Positions 46,359-55,880 of a DNA stretch of 64,000 nucleotides are shown here, piece after piece. The first letter of the stretch is position 1, and each line of letters opens with the position of its first letter. The DNA is from Sequoia sempervirens (taxonomy: Eukaryota > Streptophyta > Pinopsida > Cupressales > Cupressaceae): the NCBI GenBank assembly GCA_007258455.2, contig VDFB02254976.1:1-64000 (forward strand), in the 5' to 3' direction. Below the pieces are notes generated by a model. It had not been told where the DNA came from and did no database searches. It saw only the letters and a list, made by a program, of their open reading frames with translations. The position numbers and the translations under genes were made by a program.

Positions 46359-46499
46359 CACAAAGGACACATCAATCAGACTCATATCCCGTGATCTATC
46401 TAACCAACAAAACATATCAAAGACCCATATCAAGTGCTACATCAATCTATCTGAATATCAAAACAAGTTACTCTATCATCTTCTACTATTTATTTTTCT

Positions 46500-46760
46500 T
46501 TTTAGGAAAGCAAATTTATTAACACACACATCATTTTCTATTTGTATTTCAATCATGAATGCAAATTTTTATCTTCATTTTACTATTTGTTTTCTATCGC
46601 AGAATGCAAATTTATCAAACATCTACTCTTTGTTTTTCAATCGCGAGAAGCAACGTTATCAACCATAAATCACTCAATCAATCATTTTACTCTTTGTTGT
46701 TCGTCACAAAGTTATCAGCTATCTACTCTTTGTTTTCATCAAACAAGCGTTCCAGGGAAA
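46500..46760. repeat. Degenerate ~70-bp repeats upstream (antisense) of the PMD ORF
   Basis: GAATGCAAATTT...ATCTACTCTTTGTTTTC-like blocks recur two to three times (near 46556, 46602, 46680 and 46715), with decay between. No coding role is visible. Confidence 0.55.
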
Positions 46761-46790
46761 ATTTCCTAAATGTGCAATTATGTTGCCCAT

Positions 46791-47135
46791 ATGCGCTAAA
46801 ACCCAGATGCGCTAAAGTTTTTCTCATATGCGCTAAACTATTTCCTCGATGCGCTAAATCTCTAGATGCGCTAGTCTATCCTGTGGATGCGCCACTTTAT
46901 CTCTCATATGCGCAACTCTAACAATTTCCAGACCCTGGCCCTAGATGCGCAATTTTGTGCCCTAGATGCGCTACAGGATCAACCTAGCCGATTCTCGCCT
47001 AAATGCACTACTCTATCTATCAGATGCGCTAAAGGATTAGTTTTTACCCTATTCCTATATGCGCTACAGAATTTCCTATATGCGCTAAAGGATTTGTCGA
47101 ATGCGCTAAAACTTTTCCTATATGCGCTAAAACGT
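46791..47135. repeat. Array of 15 ATGCGCTAAA-like motifs at 21- and 16-bp spacing
   Basis: Motif starts: 46791, 46807, 46828, 46849, 46866, 46887, 46908, 46945, 46966, 47003, 47024, 47059, 47080, 47101 and 47122. Steps are 21 bp (nine times), 16-17 bp (twice), and 35-37 bp (three times, close to 21+16). Spacer sequence is mostly unconserved pyrimidine-rich text such as TTTCCTAT. It lies 430 bp upstream of the PMD start on the minus strand, where the motif reads TTTAGCGCAT. Confidence 0.9.
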
Positions 47136-47626
47136 GAGAAAAAAAATGCAATCCAATTTCAAACAAGTCAAAAATTAATCTAAAATGTAAAATTTGAGAA
47201 CATAAACAGTTCGAATCACTCACCGGTGGTCCATACGTAGCTGGTCTCTGGTATCGTCACGCTCACTCGAATCTATGCCTGTGCACTGGGATCTCCATCT
47301 CGCCAAGTCACTATCAAAGCTCAATTTTTACTGTAGCAGCAGGGTGAAAATGACACTTCATTTTACCCCTTTTACCTTATAAGGGTCTTTTAGGGTGGGA
47401 ATTAATGGCATGTTCCATTTTTCATTCTATTTTTCACTAGGCCATCATACACATCATCTATCGAGAGCTAAATCACTGTTCCCCTATCACTATCAACCTC
47501 ATCTTCCGTGATTTATCTCCCGAGGGGGCATCATCGACATAAAAAATCAGAAACATATCAGGGGCAAAAAAAAATTATTTTCTTTGAAGCAATGCGTTTC
47601 ACACATCACTTCAAAGAGGGGCAAAA
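47136..47626 (+). other. Tat 3' leader, hairpin and polypurine tract
   Basis: Noncoding. At 47582-47617 a stem CTTTGAAG...CTTCAAAG flanks a ~20-nt loop and runs into the PPT AGAGGGGCAAAA at the 3' LTR edge. The antisense element at 59374 has a very similar hairpin next to its PPT. Confidence 0.75.
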
Positions 47627-48839
47627 TGTATATGCATAAAAATGGTCATGTCTATAGTCCTGACTATTAATTAAATATTTATTATTTAATTAATTTTCCT
47701 AAAGTCCTACATATGATTAAATTTAATTAATTTAATTATATTGTTCATTCATATTATTCTTCTTCCATAATTAAATAAATTTATTTTATTTAATTATTTT
47801 CATACGTCCACTTAATTAAATAAATACATTTTATTTATTTAAATGAATTATCACTGTTTAAATTTAAATTAAATCTTTAGATTTAATTAAGTTTAAATAT
47901 TTCTCTTTCTTCTATTTTCAATTCTTCTTCTAATTAATTAAATATTTCATTTAATTAATTTCATAAAAGTGATTTAATTAAATAAATCTTATTTAATTAA
48001 AGGATCTTATGCTTTCTTTCTAAATCACAATTAGGTATTTTATTTGATTGTGAAATCTTCTCATATCATAATTAAATATTTTATTTAATTATGAGATCTA
48101 CTTTTTTCAATAAAACCTGATTAAAGCTCTTTTCTTATCATAAACTTTCTTCTGCTTTAAAAGCTTAATTAAATATTTTATTTAATTAAGAAAAGCTGAA
48201 TGTCATCCACAAATAAATATTTGAATTTTTAATTCATTATTTATCGGCTTTTAAATCTTTCTTTTATTCCTTTAAAGAAAGATGAATTCTTATCTTCTTA
48301 TCTTCTTCTCTTTCATAAAAAAATAGGAAAATCTTGTTTTTAGGTTTCTTCTATTTTCTCTTCAGTTTCATCTTTCTTCAGCCATTCGATCTACCAGGAA
48401 TTATCACGACTGTTAATCAAGACAGTCAATCAAAATCATTCAAAAAACTCTATAAATACCTGTGTGAATCCAAGCATTGATAATAGGCAATTAATTAAGA
48501 GTTCATGCATTTAATTCATTTAGTATTCATTTATCATAGCATCATGTTTATTTCAAGCTTATTAGTTCAATTCACCATCATAGCTTAATCTTGCATATAC
48601 ATCATATCAAAATCTTGTTCTTTAGTAAGACAGTTTGTTGAGCCTAGCCTATAATCTGAGAACAAAAGCTGGAATCGACAAAAACACTAAAGATAGAGGA
48701 CGATAGGACGACAATCAAAGCAGAATACTGAGTTTTCATTTCTCTACTTTTTATATTCTGTTTTGATATAATGTCTTATTGGTGTGCTTAAATAGTATTT
48801 TATTTCAACTCATTTATGCATATTATTTTTGACCACACA
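47627..48839 (+). repeat. 3' LTR of the Tat element
   Basis: 1,213 bp, TGTATATGCA...GACCACACA, followed by the target duplication GTTAT. A TATA box CTATAAATACC lies near 48450. U3 matches the 5' LTR closely, but the R/U5 part differs. Confidence 0.93.
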
Positions 48840-48844
48840 GTTAT

Positions 48845-49767
48845 GTGTCTCAAGAGGATCAATGAGGGAAAATATGATTCAAGAAAATCATAATGGCAGT
48901 CTTAGTGGACATTTTGGTATTAATAATACTTTAGAGCTAGTTCAAAGGTTCTATTACTGGCCTAAGTTAGCAAGAGATGTCAAAAAATATGTGGAACAGT
49001 GTGTTGTATGCATGAGAGCTAAGGGAGGAGCTAGCAATGTTGGTTTGTATCAGCCCCTGCCCATTCCTAACAGACCATGGGAGTGTGTGAGCATGGATTT
49101 TGTGGTAGGTCTTCCTAAGACCAAAACTGGTTTTGACAGTGTTTATGTAGTTGTGGACAGATTTAGCAAGATGAGTCACTTTATCCCTTGCAAGACTACA
49201 CATGATGCAAGTTACATAGCCCATCTCTTCTTCAAGGAAGTTATAAGAATCCATGGATTGCCATTGAGCATTGTATCAAACAGGGATGTGAAATTCATGA
49301 GCCATTTTTGGAAGAATTTATGGAGCAGATTGGGTACCAATCTGTCATTTGGATCAGCATACCATCCTCAAACCGATGGTCAAACAAAGGTGGTTAACAG
49401 GGTGTTAGGTAATCTTTTAAGATGTTTAACCAAGGAGTATGGACAAACATGGGATATGGTGATTTTCCAGGCTAAGTATGCCTATAATGACAATGTAAAT
49501 AGAACTACAGGAAAAAGTCCTTTTGAGGTTGTGTATGGGATGCACCCAAGGGGAATTTGTGAGCTTAGAGACCTTGGATCTCAGGAGAATAGGAGTGGAC
49601 ATGCAAAAGACTTCACTCAGACAATGAAAGAGATTCATGAGCAGGTCAAACAAATAGTTACAGTAGCAATCCAAAAGTTGAAGGAAAAAGTTGATTTGTC
49701 AAAGAGAGATGTGCAATTTGCAGTTGGGGACTATGTTATGGTTAACCTCAACAAATCCAGATTGTAG
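48845..49767 (+). pseudogene. pol: Chromovirus integrase (downstream of the nested Tat)
   Basis: Pol resumes exactly after the GTTAT duplication. The HHCC finger (H...SGHFG, C..C in EQCVVCMRAK) and the first catalytic Asp (VSMDFVVGLP) are present. The second catalytic block reads SNRDVKF where the family has SDRD, and the Glu block reads GQTKVVNR where the family has GQTEVVNR. Two of three catalytic residues are therefore replaced (Asp to Asn, Glu to Lys). The frame stops at 49765 (TAG, likely from CAG). Confidence 0.93.
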
Positions 49768-50172
49768 AAGGGGATGTCCACCAAGTTGCAAATGAAGAGA
49801 GTGGGTCCATGCAAGGTGTTGGCCAAATATGGCAAGAATGCCTATAAGGTGGAATTACCATCAAATTTGGGCATCTCTCCAGTGTTCAATGTTGCTGATT
49901 TGATCAAGTATAAGGGAACAGTCAGTGATGAGGTTCAGAAAAATCATGAAATATTCAAGGGCATCAGTAATGTACCCCTACCTAATCAAGAGCAGCCTCA
50001 GGTAGAGCAGATTTTGGAGTTCAGAGTGCAAAAGTCTACAAGGAATAAGGTATACATAGAGCACCTTATCAAGTGGAAGAGCAAGCCTGACTCAAAGGCT
50101 ACATGGGTACAAGAAGATCAATTTAAGAAACTTGGAATTTATGTAGCAATGATCCCTCTTTCCAGTTCTTAG
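49768..50172 (+). pseudogene. pol: Chromovirus integrase C-terminus and chromodomain
   Basis: GPCKVLAKYGKNAYKVELP and SPVFNVADLIKYKG are the conserved post-core region. VYIEHLIKWKSKPDSKATWVQ is the chromodomain core. The stop at 50170 lies about 25 bp before the 3' LTR, with the PPT between. Confidence 0.92.
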
Positions 50173-50195
50173 TGTTTGTGCTGAGAGGGGGAGAA

Positions 50196-51672
50196 TGGTG
50201 TAGGAGCACCTGGCAAAATTCAAGCCTTATTGGAGTTTTTGGTTGAAGTTTGATTTTGTTTATGTTGTGTAAGGTCTTGTGGACCATCTTAATTTTAGTT
50301 GAGGGCCTTTGTTTATTAGGTTAGAAGTGGTGAATTTGAATAAGTTTTTGGAAGCCAATCTTTGGTTGTTTCCTAAGCAATAGACCAAGATTGCTAAACA
50401 CACTGTGTTTTACAACAGTGAACTTTTGGACGTTCCTAGGCTCGAAAAGGAAACCTAACCGTTTCCAAGCATTGTAAAAGAGAGTTTTCAACCTTTGGAG
50501 AGGGTTGGAAGATTTGAACATTGACAATTTTTTGAGAATAGGGAAGAAACAGTGATTTTTGTTGTGAAAGTTTTGTTTTTCTATTCTTGCTCATGTGACA
50601 GCTGCAAAAATGAATTGAGGAAAGTTTTTTTTGGATTGAATAGCATGTAGTGGAGCTTTTTGAAGCATTTATCTGGTTCAGTAGTTTGTAATTCCATCGC
50701 TTTCTGTTGTCTTGTAAATACTATGGTGTTTCTTGTTGTTGTTTTGACTGGTAATAGTGTTAAAAATGGAGTTTTAGCCCGCACTTCCACCGTACCAAGA
50801 AGCATGGAGATTTTGGGAAGGTGTATAAACTCCATTAGTGTACATACTTTAGGGGTAGGAGTCAGTAGGAGTTCAAGTAGCATGCAAAAATTCTATTCCT
50901 AGGCGAGCAGACTATGCCCAGTTAGGAAAGATAGTGCAAAATTGCTTCCAACGTTGCAGGGGTGTTTAACCACTGGAAACCCAGGGTGTGTAAAGATTGC
51001 AGGGGACCTTACAAAGGTTTTACAAGAGGCAGGGGGCATCACCAATCCATCTGGTGGCTGAAGGAAGGAAATAGTCCACTGTGTGACCAGGAAAAGGCTT
51101 AAAAAGCCCTAAATTTCTCAAAATCAGGGTTAACCCTGTGTACGGCCTGAGAAGGTCTGAAACTACAAAAATATTGAAATGCTCCAAAATTGAGCCAGGG
51201 TTCTTTCTTTGAGTTTATGGTGTTCACCGAGCAGCAAGGACTAATAACCTAAAACCCCGGGCTAAGAGAACTAATAGGGCTCATGGGCTACTAGCCCTCC
51301 TAAAACCCTAACCTAGGGTTTTGTGGCAGCGATAGAAGAAAGAATATTTTTGCTTGGACAAGAACCTTTCCTAAATAGTTTTGAAGCCATGGAAGCCTAT
51401 GCACACCCCTGCAAGCAAGTTAGGAGGCATTAGAGGTTGTCTAGTCTTTAAAAGGATTAAGGGCTAGGAAGAGTGAGAGAGGAAGGGTACCAAGTTTGGC
51501 TTGGTAGCAGCAAACTAGAATTGATAGCAGGGTTGGCAGAGGAACCAGGGGTGCCTAGATAGCATAGGACCTACAGGTTGAGTGGTGGAGGAAGTGACAC
51601 CAAGGGGGTTAACAAAGGTGAGACCTGGAGCATTGAGGCAGTGATTGTCTGAATCCAACCCTGTCCCTATCA
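50196..51672 (+). repeat. 3' LTR of the chromovirus
   Basis: 1,477 bp and co-linear with the 5' LTR, with scattered single-base differences. Preceded by GAGAGGGGGAGAA and followed by CACTA. Confidence 0.95.
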
Positions 51673-51677
51673 CACTA

Positions 51678-52126
51678 CTTGGGTAATGTTTAGCCTAGTA
51701 CAAACCATATCATACTTTAAACTTCTAATTTCACTCTATTAAGGAACTCTTATTATTTATCATATCTCAAAAGGATATGCAAGACAATGTGTGACATAAA
51801 ACTTCATTCCTAATATCACAGGAACATACAATGGTCTAACATCTTGCATATTAAACCTCTATAAAAATAAATTGATAGACTTATTTTTCCCAAGCCATAG
51901 CTTCTTTCTCTCTATCTCTTCTAATTTCTATCCCAAGAATGTGTTTAGCCATGCTTAAGTCCTTTATTTCAAATCTAGATTCAATATGAGACTTTATTTT
52001 TGAAATCAAACCTTTCCCCTTACCAATAAGTAACATATCATCATATAAATTAATAATAGGGAAACAATCTCCATCATTTATCAAACTTTTTGTATCATAG
52101 TATAGGACTCTATTATAGGTCATACA
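51678..52126 (-). pseudogene. pol: Antisense copia RT, other half of the split pol
   Basis: The minus strand shows INLYDDMLLIGKGKGLI, FEIKDLSMAKHILGIEIRRDR and, further, FNMQDVRPL..P, which is copia RT C-terminus. The catalytic box reads LYDD where the family has YVDD. Joining across the chromovirus (one CACTA copy) connects it to the RNase H at 30223. Confidence 0.88.
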
Positions 52127-53007
52127 TGTTAGGAAAAGGTGTGTTGTCCATATTTCCTAATATTATAATGTAATATTTTATTATTTGTGGTACATCTAGG
52201 GGATCTAGGGATGTGCGCATCACATGGGTTGGCATTCTTGAGGCCACTTTATGTGTTGTATGTAATATTGTAATAAATATTTAGTGTAGGGTTGCACATT
52301 GGGGAAATATTTAATATTTGGAAAATTTAGTACTAAAAATTAAATGTGGGGGTTAATGGTTTTGCAATCTCATGGTATTAGTCACATGGTTTTATGTAGC
52401 ACCACTTGGTGGTTTTTTGTGAGTTTATGTTTATAAAATCAAACACATGGGTATTTTTCTTAAGTTGGCTAATTGGTTATTTTGGCTAAGGGGAAATATT
52501 AAATAATGTGATGTCTTAGTACCCAATATTAAATAAGGGGTTAGTGGTTTTGTATTCACATGGTTTTGTGGTACATGGTTTCACCTTACCACTAGTTGCA
52601 TTTTGTGTGAGCTTGTGTCTAAAAGAAAACACATATGTAGTGGTTTAGGTTGGTTGAGTGGTTTCGCTATCATTATTGAGTCTTCTTAAGAGTGCATTTG
52701 TGAAGCATGGAATGGGATGTGTGGATTCATGCTTAGACACATGGAGATGCATTGAAGGGCTTGATGCTTCAAAAGTGTTCATTGTAACTCTTGTATTTTC
52801 TTTATGGCTAATTAACATGATGGAGTATGGATTTTTTTGGAGGCTAGTATTTTCCCTCTTGAGGGTTTTCCTAGGGTATATCTTGTGTCATATTTGATGG
52901 GTATGTTGTATATTCTCTTGCATGTGGATTATGAGTACTTAGTTGCATGAATATCTCTTTTGGGTTATGTGGAAATTGTAATTAGAATGGTTGCAAGTTT
53001 CCTTACA
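52127..53007 (+). repeat. Solo-LTR-like segment without target duplication
   Basis: 881 bp with imperfect terminal inverted ends TGTTAGGAAA...TTTCCTTACA. It sits between copia RT (left) and copia protease (right), both antisense. The flanks (ATACA left, TAATC right) do not match. It may have arisen by recombination between elements rather than a simple insertion. An internal ORF at 52658-52897 has no family features. Confidence 0.65.
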
Positions 53008-53850
53008 TAATCAATAAGCCAAGCATCGTCACTAATAGTGTTATAAAAAATAAACAAAGCATCATAATCACCATCTTCTGAGGACTTTTCTATGGAAGTA
53101 TCTGAACTCTTTTTCTTATTTCTACACTCCTTCACATGTCCTCTCTTACCACAATTCCAACACTTTACTCTGCTCTTCTTGGGGGTTTTATAACATCCTT
53201 TATACTTGTATCTCTTTTTTTCCCCTTTAGGCCCTCCTTTTTCTTTAGACCTTCCTCACAAATGCAAGGTATCTTAGGAGCCAACATTCATGGACTTTCT
53301 CCTCATTTCTTATAAAAGAAGTATAGTAATGAGACTATCCATCTTCAGTTCTGTACCACCACCACTTATGGCAATAATTAGGTTTTCCTAAAATTCACGT
53401 AAAGAACAAAGCAACAAAATTCATTTATCTTCCTCTTCTATCCTAACATCTATAGATGCAAGATAACTTATAATCATATTAAAATCATTAATCATTCTAC
53501 AATAGAATCACCATCCTTTATTTTCAAAGAATACAAACATCTTTTGAGATATAACTTATTTGTTAGAGTTTTAGTTTGGTAATATCACCTATCCTCTTCC
53601 ACAAATTGTATGCGATAGATTCTTCTAAAACATTCAAGAGGACAAAATCTGCAAGACACAACTGAATGGTTCCTCATGCCTTCTTGTCCATTTTCTTCCA
53701 ATCTTCATTAGATGTTGATTCTGGTTTCTTTTCATTTGAAACTGCCAACCACTAATCTCTCTCTTCAAAGAAATCATTTGTCTTTAACTTCCACATCTCG
53801 TAGCCAGTGCCATTGAACTTCTTAATATCTAAATGAGATATAGAAGCCAT
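53008..53850 (-). pseudogene. gag: Antisense copia gag and protease start
   Basis: The minus-strand ATG at 53850 gives an MASISHLDIKKFNGTGYEMWK-like start of a copia gag. Broken capsid text, a zinc knuckle CWNCGKRGHVKEC and the protease lead-in DDAWLID follow. The sequence is cut immediately after WLID by the LTR-like segment. Several stops and indels. Confidence 0.85.
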
Positions 53851-53963
53851 GGTTTACAATATCCTTCACAAATCTGCAAAACCCACAATGCACAAGCTCA
53901 CACTGCAACCAAAAAACCTTCAACACTCAAAATAAAGTCATCCCTCTCTTAACAAAACCGTTA

Positions 53964-53977
53964 GCTTTGATACCAAA
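53964..53977 (-). promoter_or_regulatory. Copia primer-binding site (minus strand)
   Basis: The minus strand reads TTTGGTATCAAAGC directly after an LTR end TTTTCCAACA. It resembles the methionine-tRNA PBS TGGTATCAGAGC with a few changes. Confidence 0.75.
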
Positions 53978-54739
53978 TGTTGGAAAATCAAGGTGAAACT
54001 TGTACCAATAGAACTTAAAAATGTGTTCACAAATCTAAAATTATGTATCCAAGATTGCCATTAAGAGATTATGTGATTAACAATTCCAAGCATGAAAGAA
54101 AAAATAGCAATACCTCAAGTCACCAAACACTTTCTTCCTCTTGGTCAAGCATCTAAACACAAAGTTCAATTTACCTTCTTCCATTATGAATGCAAATTAT
54201 CCTTTCTATATGTTGTCCCTTAAACCTTGAATGAAAAGCCCCACATTCTTAATAGAAATGCAAACGAATCTTCAATGCAATGATCAAACTTCTCTGAAAA
54301 TTCCCATACCTTGCACAATGCCACACTTCTCAAAGGCGTTGGTCAAGTGTGTAGAATTTATCAACAAAGATCTGTCAAGGTAGAATTCCCCTCAATCACC
54401 CAAATCGACCTTTGATGGATAATGCATGGCCCCAACACCCAAATGCAGAATGGCTCTCATAGGTCCACCAACAAATTGGCCCACTCTATATTATTTTTAG
54501 GTTTATTTTATCCTTGTAGAACTCTTCCAACACTTGATCATTGGTTATTATGAATAAGGGTTCATCCCCAAGATCCAAACGCTCCCCACATGACCTATCA
54601 TTAATTTCCTAAATTATGCCTCCAATTTCCCCCAAATATGCCTAATCCTTCGCTTTCTCTCTGAAAAAACTGTTAAAAAGCAAGAGTGATCCAACCATGC
54701 ATTCATGTGGTGTCTCTCAAGTCTCCCCCACTATTGACA
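53978..54739 (-). repeat. Probable antisense copia 5' LTR
   Basis: The inner edge (53978, TGTTGGAAAATC on plus) is fixed by the adjacent PBS. The outer edge at ~54739 (minus-strand TGTCAATAGTGGGG) is a guess. It does not resemble the LTR at 26321-29552, so the gag half here and the RT/RNase H half may come from different copia elements. Confidence 0.5.
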
Positions 54740-55088
54740 TGCAAAAACTCCTCCACTATGTTTCCCTTTTTAGTGAGCCCTTTTGCATGTAACAAGCATT
54801 TTAATGCATGCCAATTTTAGTCCTACTTGTTTTTTAATAACTTTATAATTAGTTTTTATATAATTTAATTTATTTTCTTTTACTTATTTAGTTTCTTTTA
54901 ATTAAATCAAATTAAATAGCAAAACTTTTACATTTAGGCATATAATATTTTACACAATGGGCTCTTTTATGTTTATTCTCTTTAATAGTATTTATGAAAT
55001 TATTAACATATATAAAAACAAATTAGATTTTATTTGATAATAAAAATCATGTAATTTAAACATTATGATTATCTATATAATTTTTTAC
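54740..55088. other. AT-rich intergenic DNA
   Basis: Nothing recognisable; T-rich simple text. Confidence 0.4.
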
Positions 55089-55880
55089 GGTATGTGCAGG
55101 ATCATCATGGGAAAAATAGGCCCTTAAGTGGCAAAAAATTTAGAAAAATCAAAGTTAAGCAACTTGATGTAAAAATTTGAATAAGTTATCTATATTATTT
55201 CAAAAATATGTAAGAATATAATTTTTAGCAAATTGAATGTAGTTTCTAAACTACTAGGTTTATTTAAAATATATATATATATATATTTGGTGAATTTTTG
55301 AAATTTCAATGCAGTAGTACTTAAATTTCAAGGAAAAAATAAGAAGTAGGTGTCTATCTGACCACCCTAACCACAATAAAATGATAAAAAAATTTACAAT
55401 ATTTTAGATATAAGTAGAGGACTCATGTCTCAATGTGATGCATATTTTTTTATAATTTTTTCAAGTAAATAATTAATTATGAATTTTTATTACAAATTTT
55501 AAAAAATTAAAAACTTGTATGTCCAACCACCTTAACTTGGTCAAAATTTCATGAAATTCATTTCTTTTTTTAATCCTATAGTATGCAAAGCATAGAATGT
55601 GATGCATGTTTGGATTCAAAAATGTGATACCGTTGAAAGCTATAGATGTTTTTCAATCAGCCTATCAATCGATTTTAGTTGTAATTCAAATAGAAAATAA
55701 ATAATAACTATTTATTAAATTAAAATTAAAGCATAATTTATATTGGTGGAAATTTGAGAATCTCTTTTAAAAACTCTTTTAGTTTCATCAATTTTGGGTA
55801 AAAAAAAAGTCGTCAGCCACATACACTACAAAAACCCATCATATTGCCACTTTTTGGCCCATCATGATCCTGCACATACC
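55089..55880. mobile_element. Candidate terminal-inverted-repeat element, 0.8 kb
   Basis: The left end GGTATGTGCAGGATCATCAT and the reverse complement of the right end (GGTATGTGCAGGATCATGAT) match for the first 20 bp except one base. Weaker similarity continues over the next ~30 bp (AAGTGGCAA). The interior is AT-rich with no transposase. No convincing target duplication. It could be a MITE or an old inverted duplication. Confidence 0.55.

Larger units (their letters stand above)
35038..48839 (+). mobile_element. Tat-lineage Ty3/gypsy element, 13.8 kb, nested, TSD GTTAT
   Basis: Inserted in the chromovirus pol with duplications GTTAT at 35033-35037 and 48840-48844. The LTRs (35038-~36271 and 47627-48839) start TGTATATGCATAAAAATGG. 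The 3' LTR follows a PPT (AAAGAGGGGCAAAA) and ends ACCACACA. The PBS and most of gag are missing. Pol has protease, a G-patch-like segment, RT, RNase H, a second RNase H and integrase, the order diagnostic of Tat/Ogre-type elements. A 6-kb 3' region carries satellites and an antisense plant-mobile-domain ORF. Confidence 0.95.
30224..51672 (+). mobile_element. Ty3/gypsy chromovirus, 21.4 kb including a nested Tat element, TSD CACTA
   Basis: LTRs of 1,478 and 1,477 bp (30224-31701, 50196-51672) look highly similar. PBS TGGTATCAGAGC is at 31705-31716 and PPT GAGAGGGGGAGAA lies before the 3' LTR. Target duplications CACTA are at 30219-30223 and 51673-51677. Order: gag, protease, RT, RNase H, [Tat insertion 35038-48839], integrase, chromodomain. 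Without the insertion the element is about 7.6 kb. It landed in an antisense copia pol. It is dead: stops, frameshifts and changed integrase residues. Confidence 0.96.

Noticed and set aside
46791..47135. CRISPR array
   Set aside because: Repeats are 10 bp with 6-11 bp spacers in a plant retroelement; nothing matches CRISPR organisation.
46791..47135. E2F-binding array
   Set aside because: TTTAGCGC differs from the TTTSGCGC consensus at one core position in every copy; kept only as a loose comparison.
52658..52897. 79-codon ORF with hydrophobic stretches
   Set aside because: It lies inside an LTR-like segment and has no family features.
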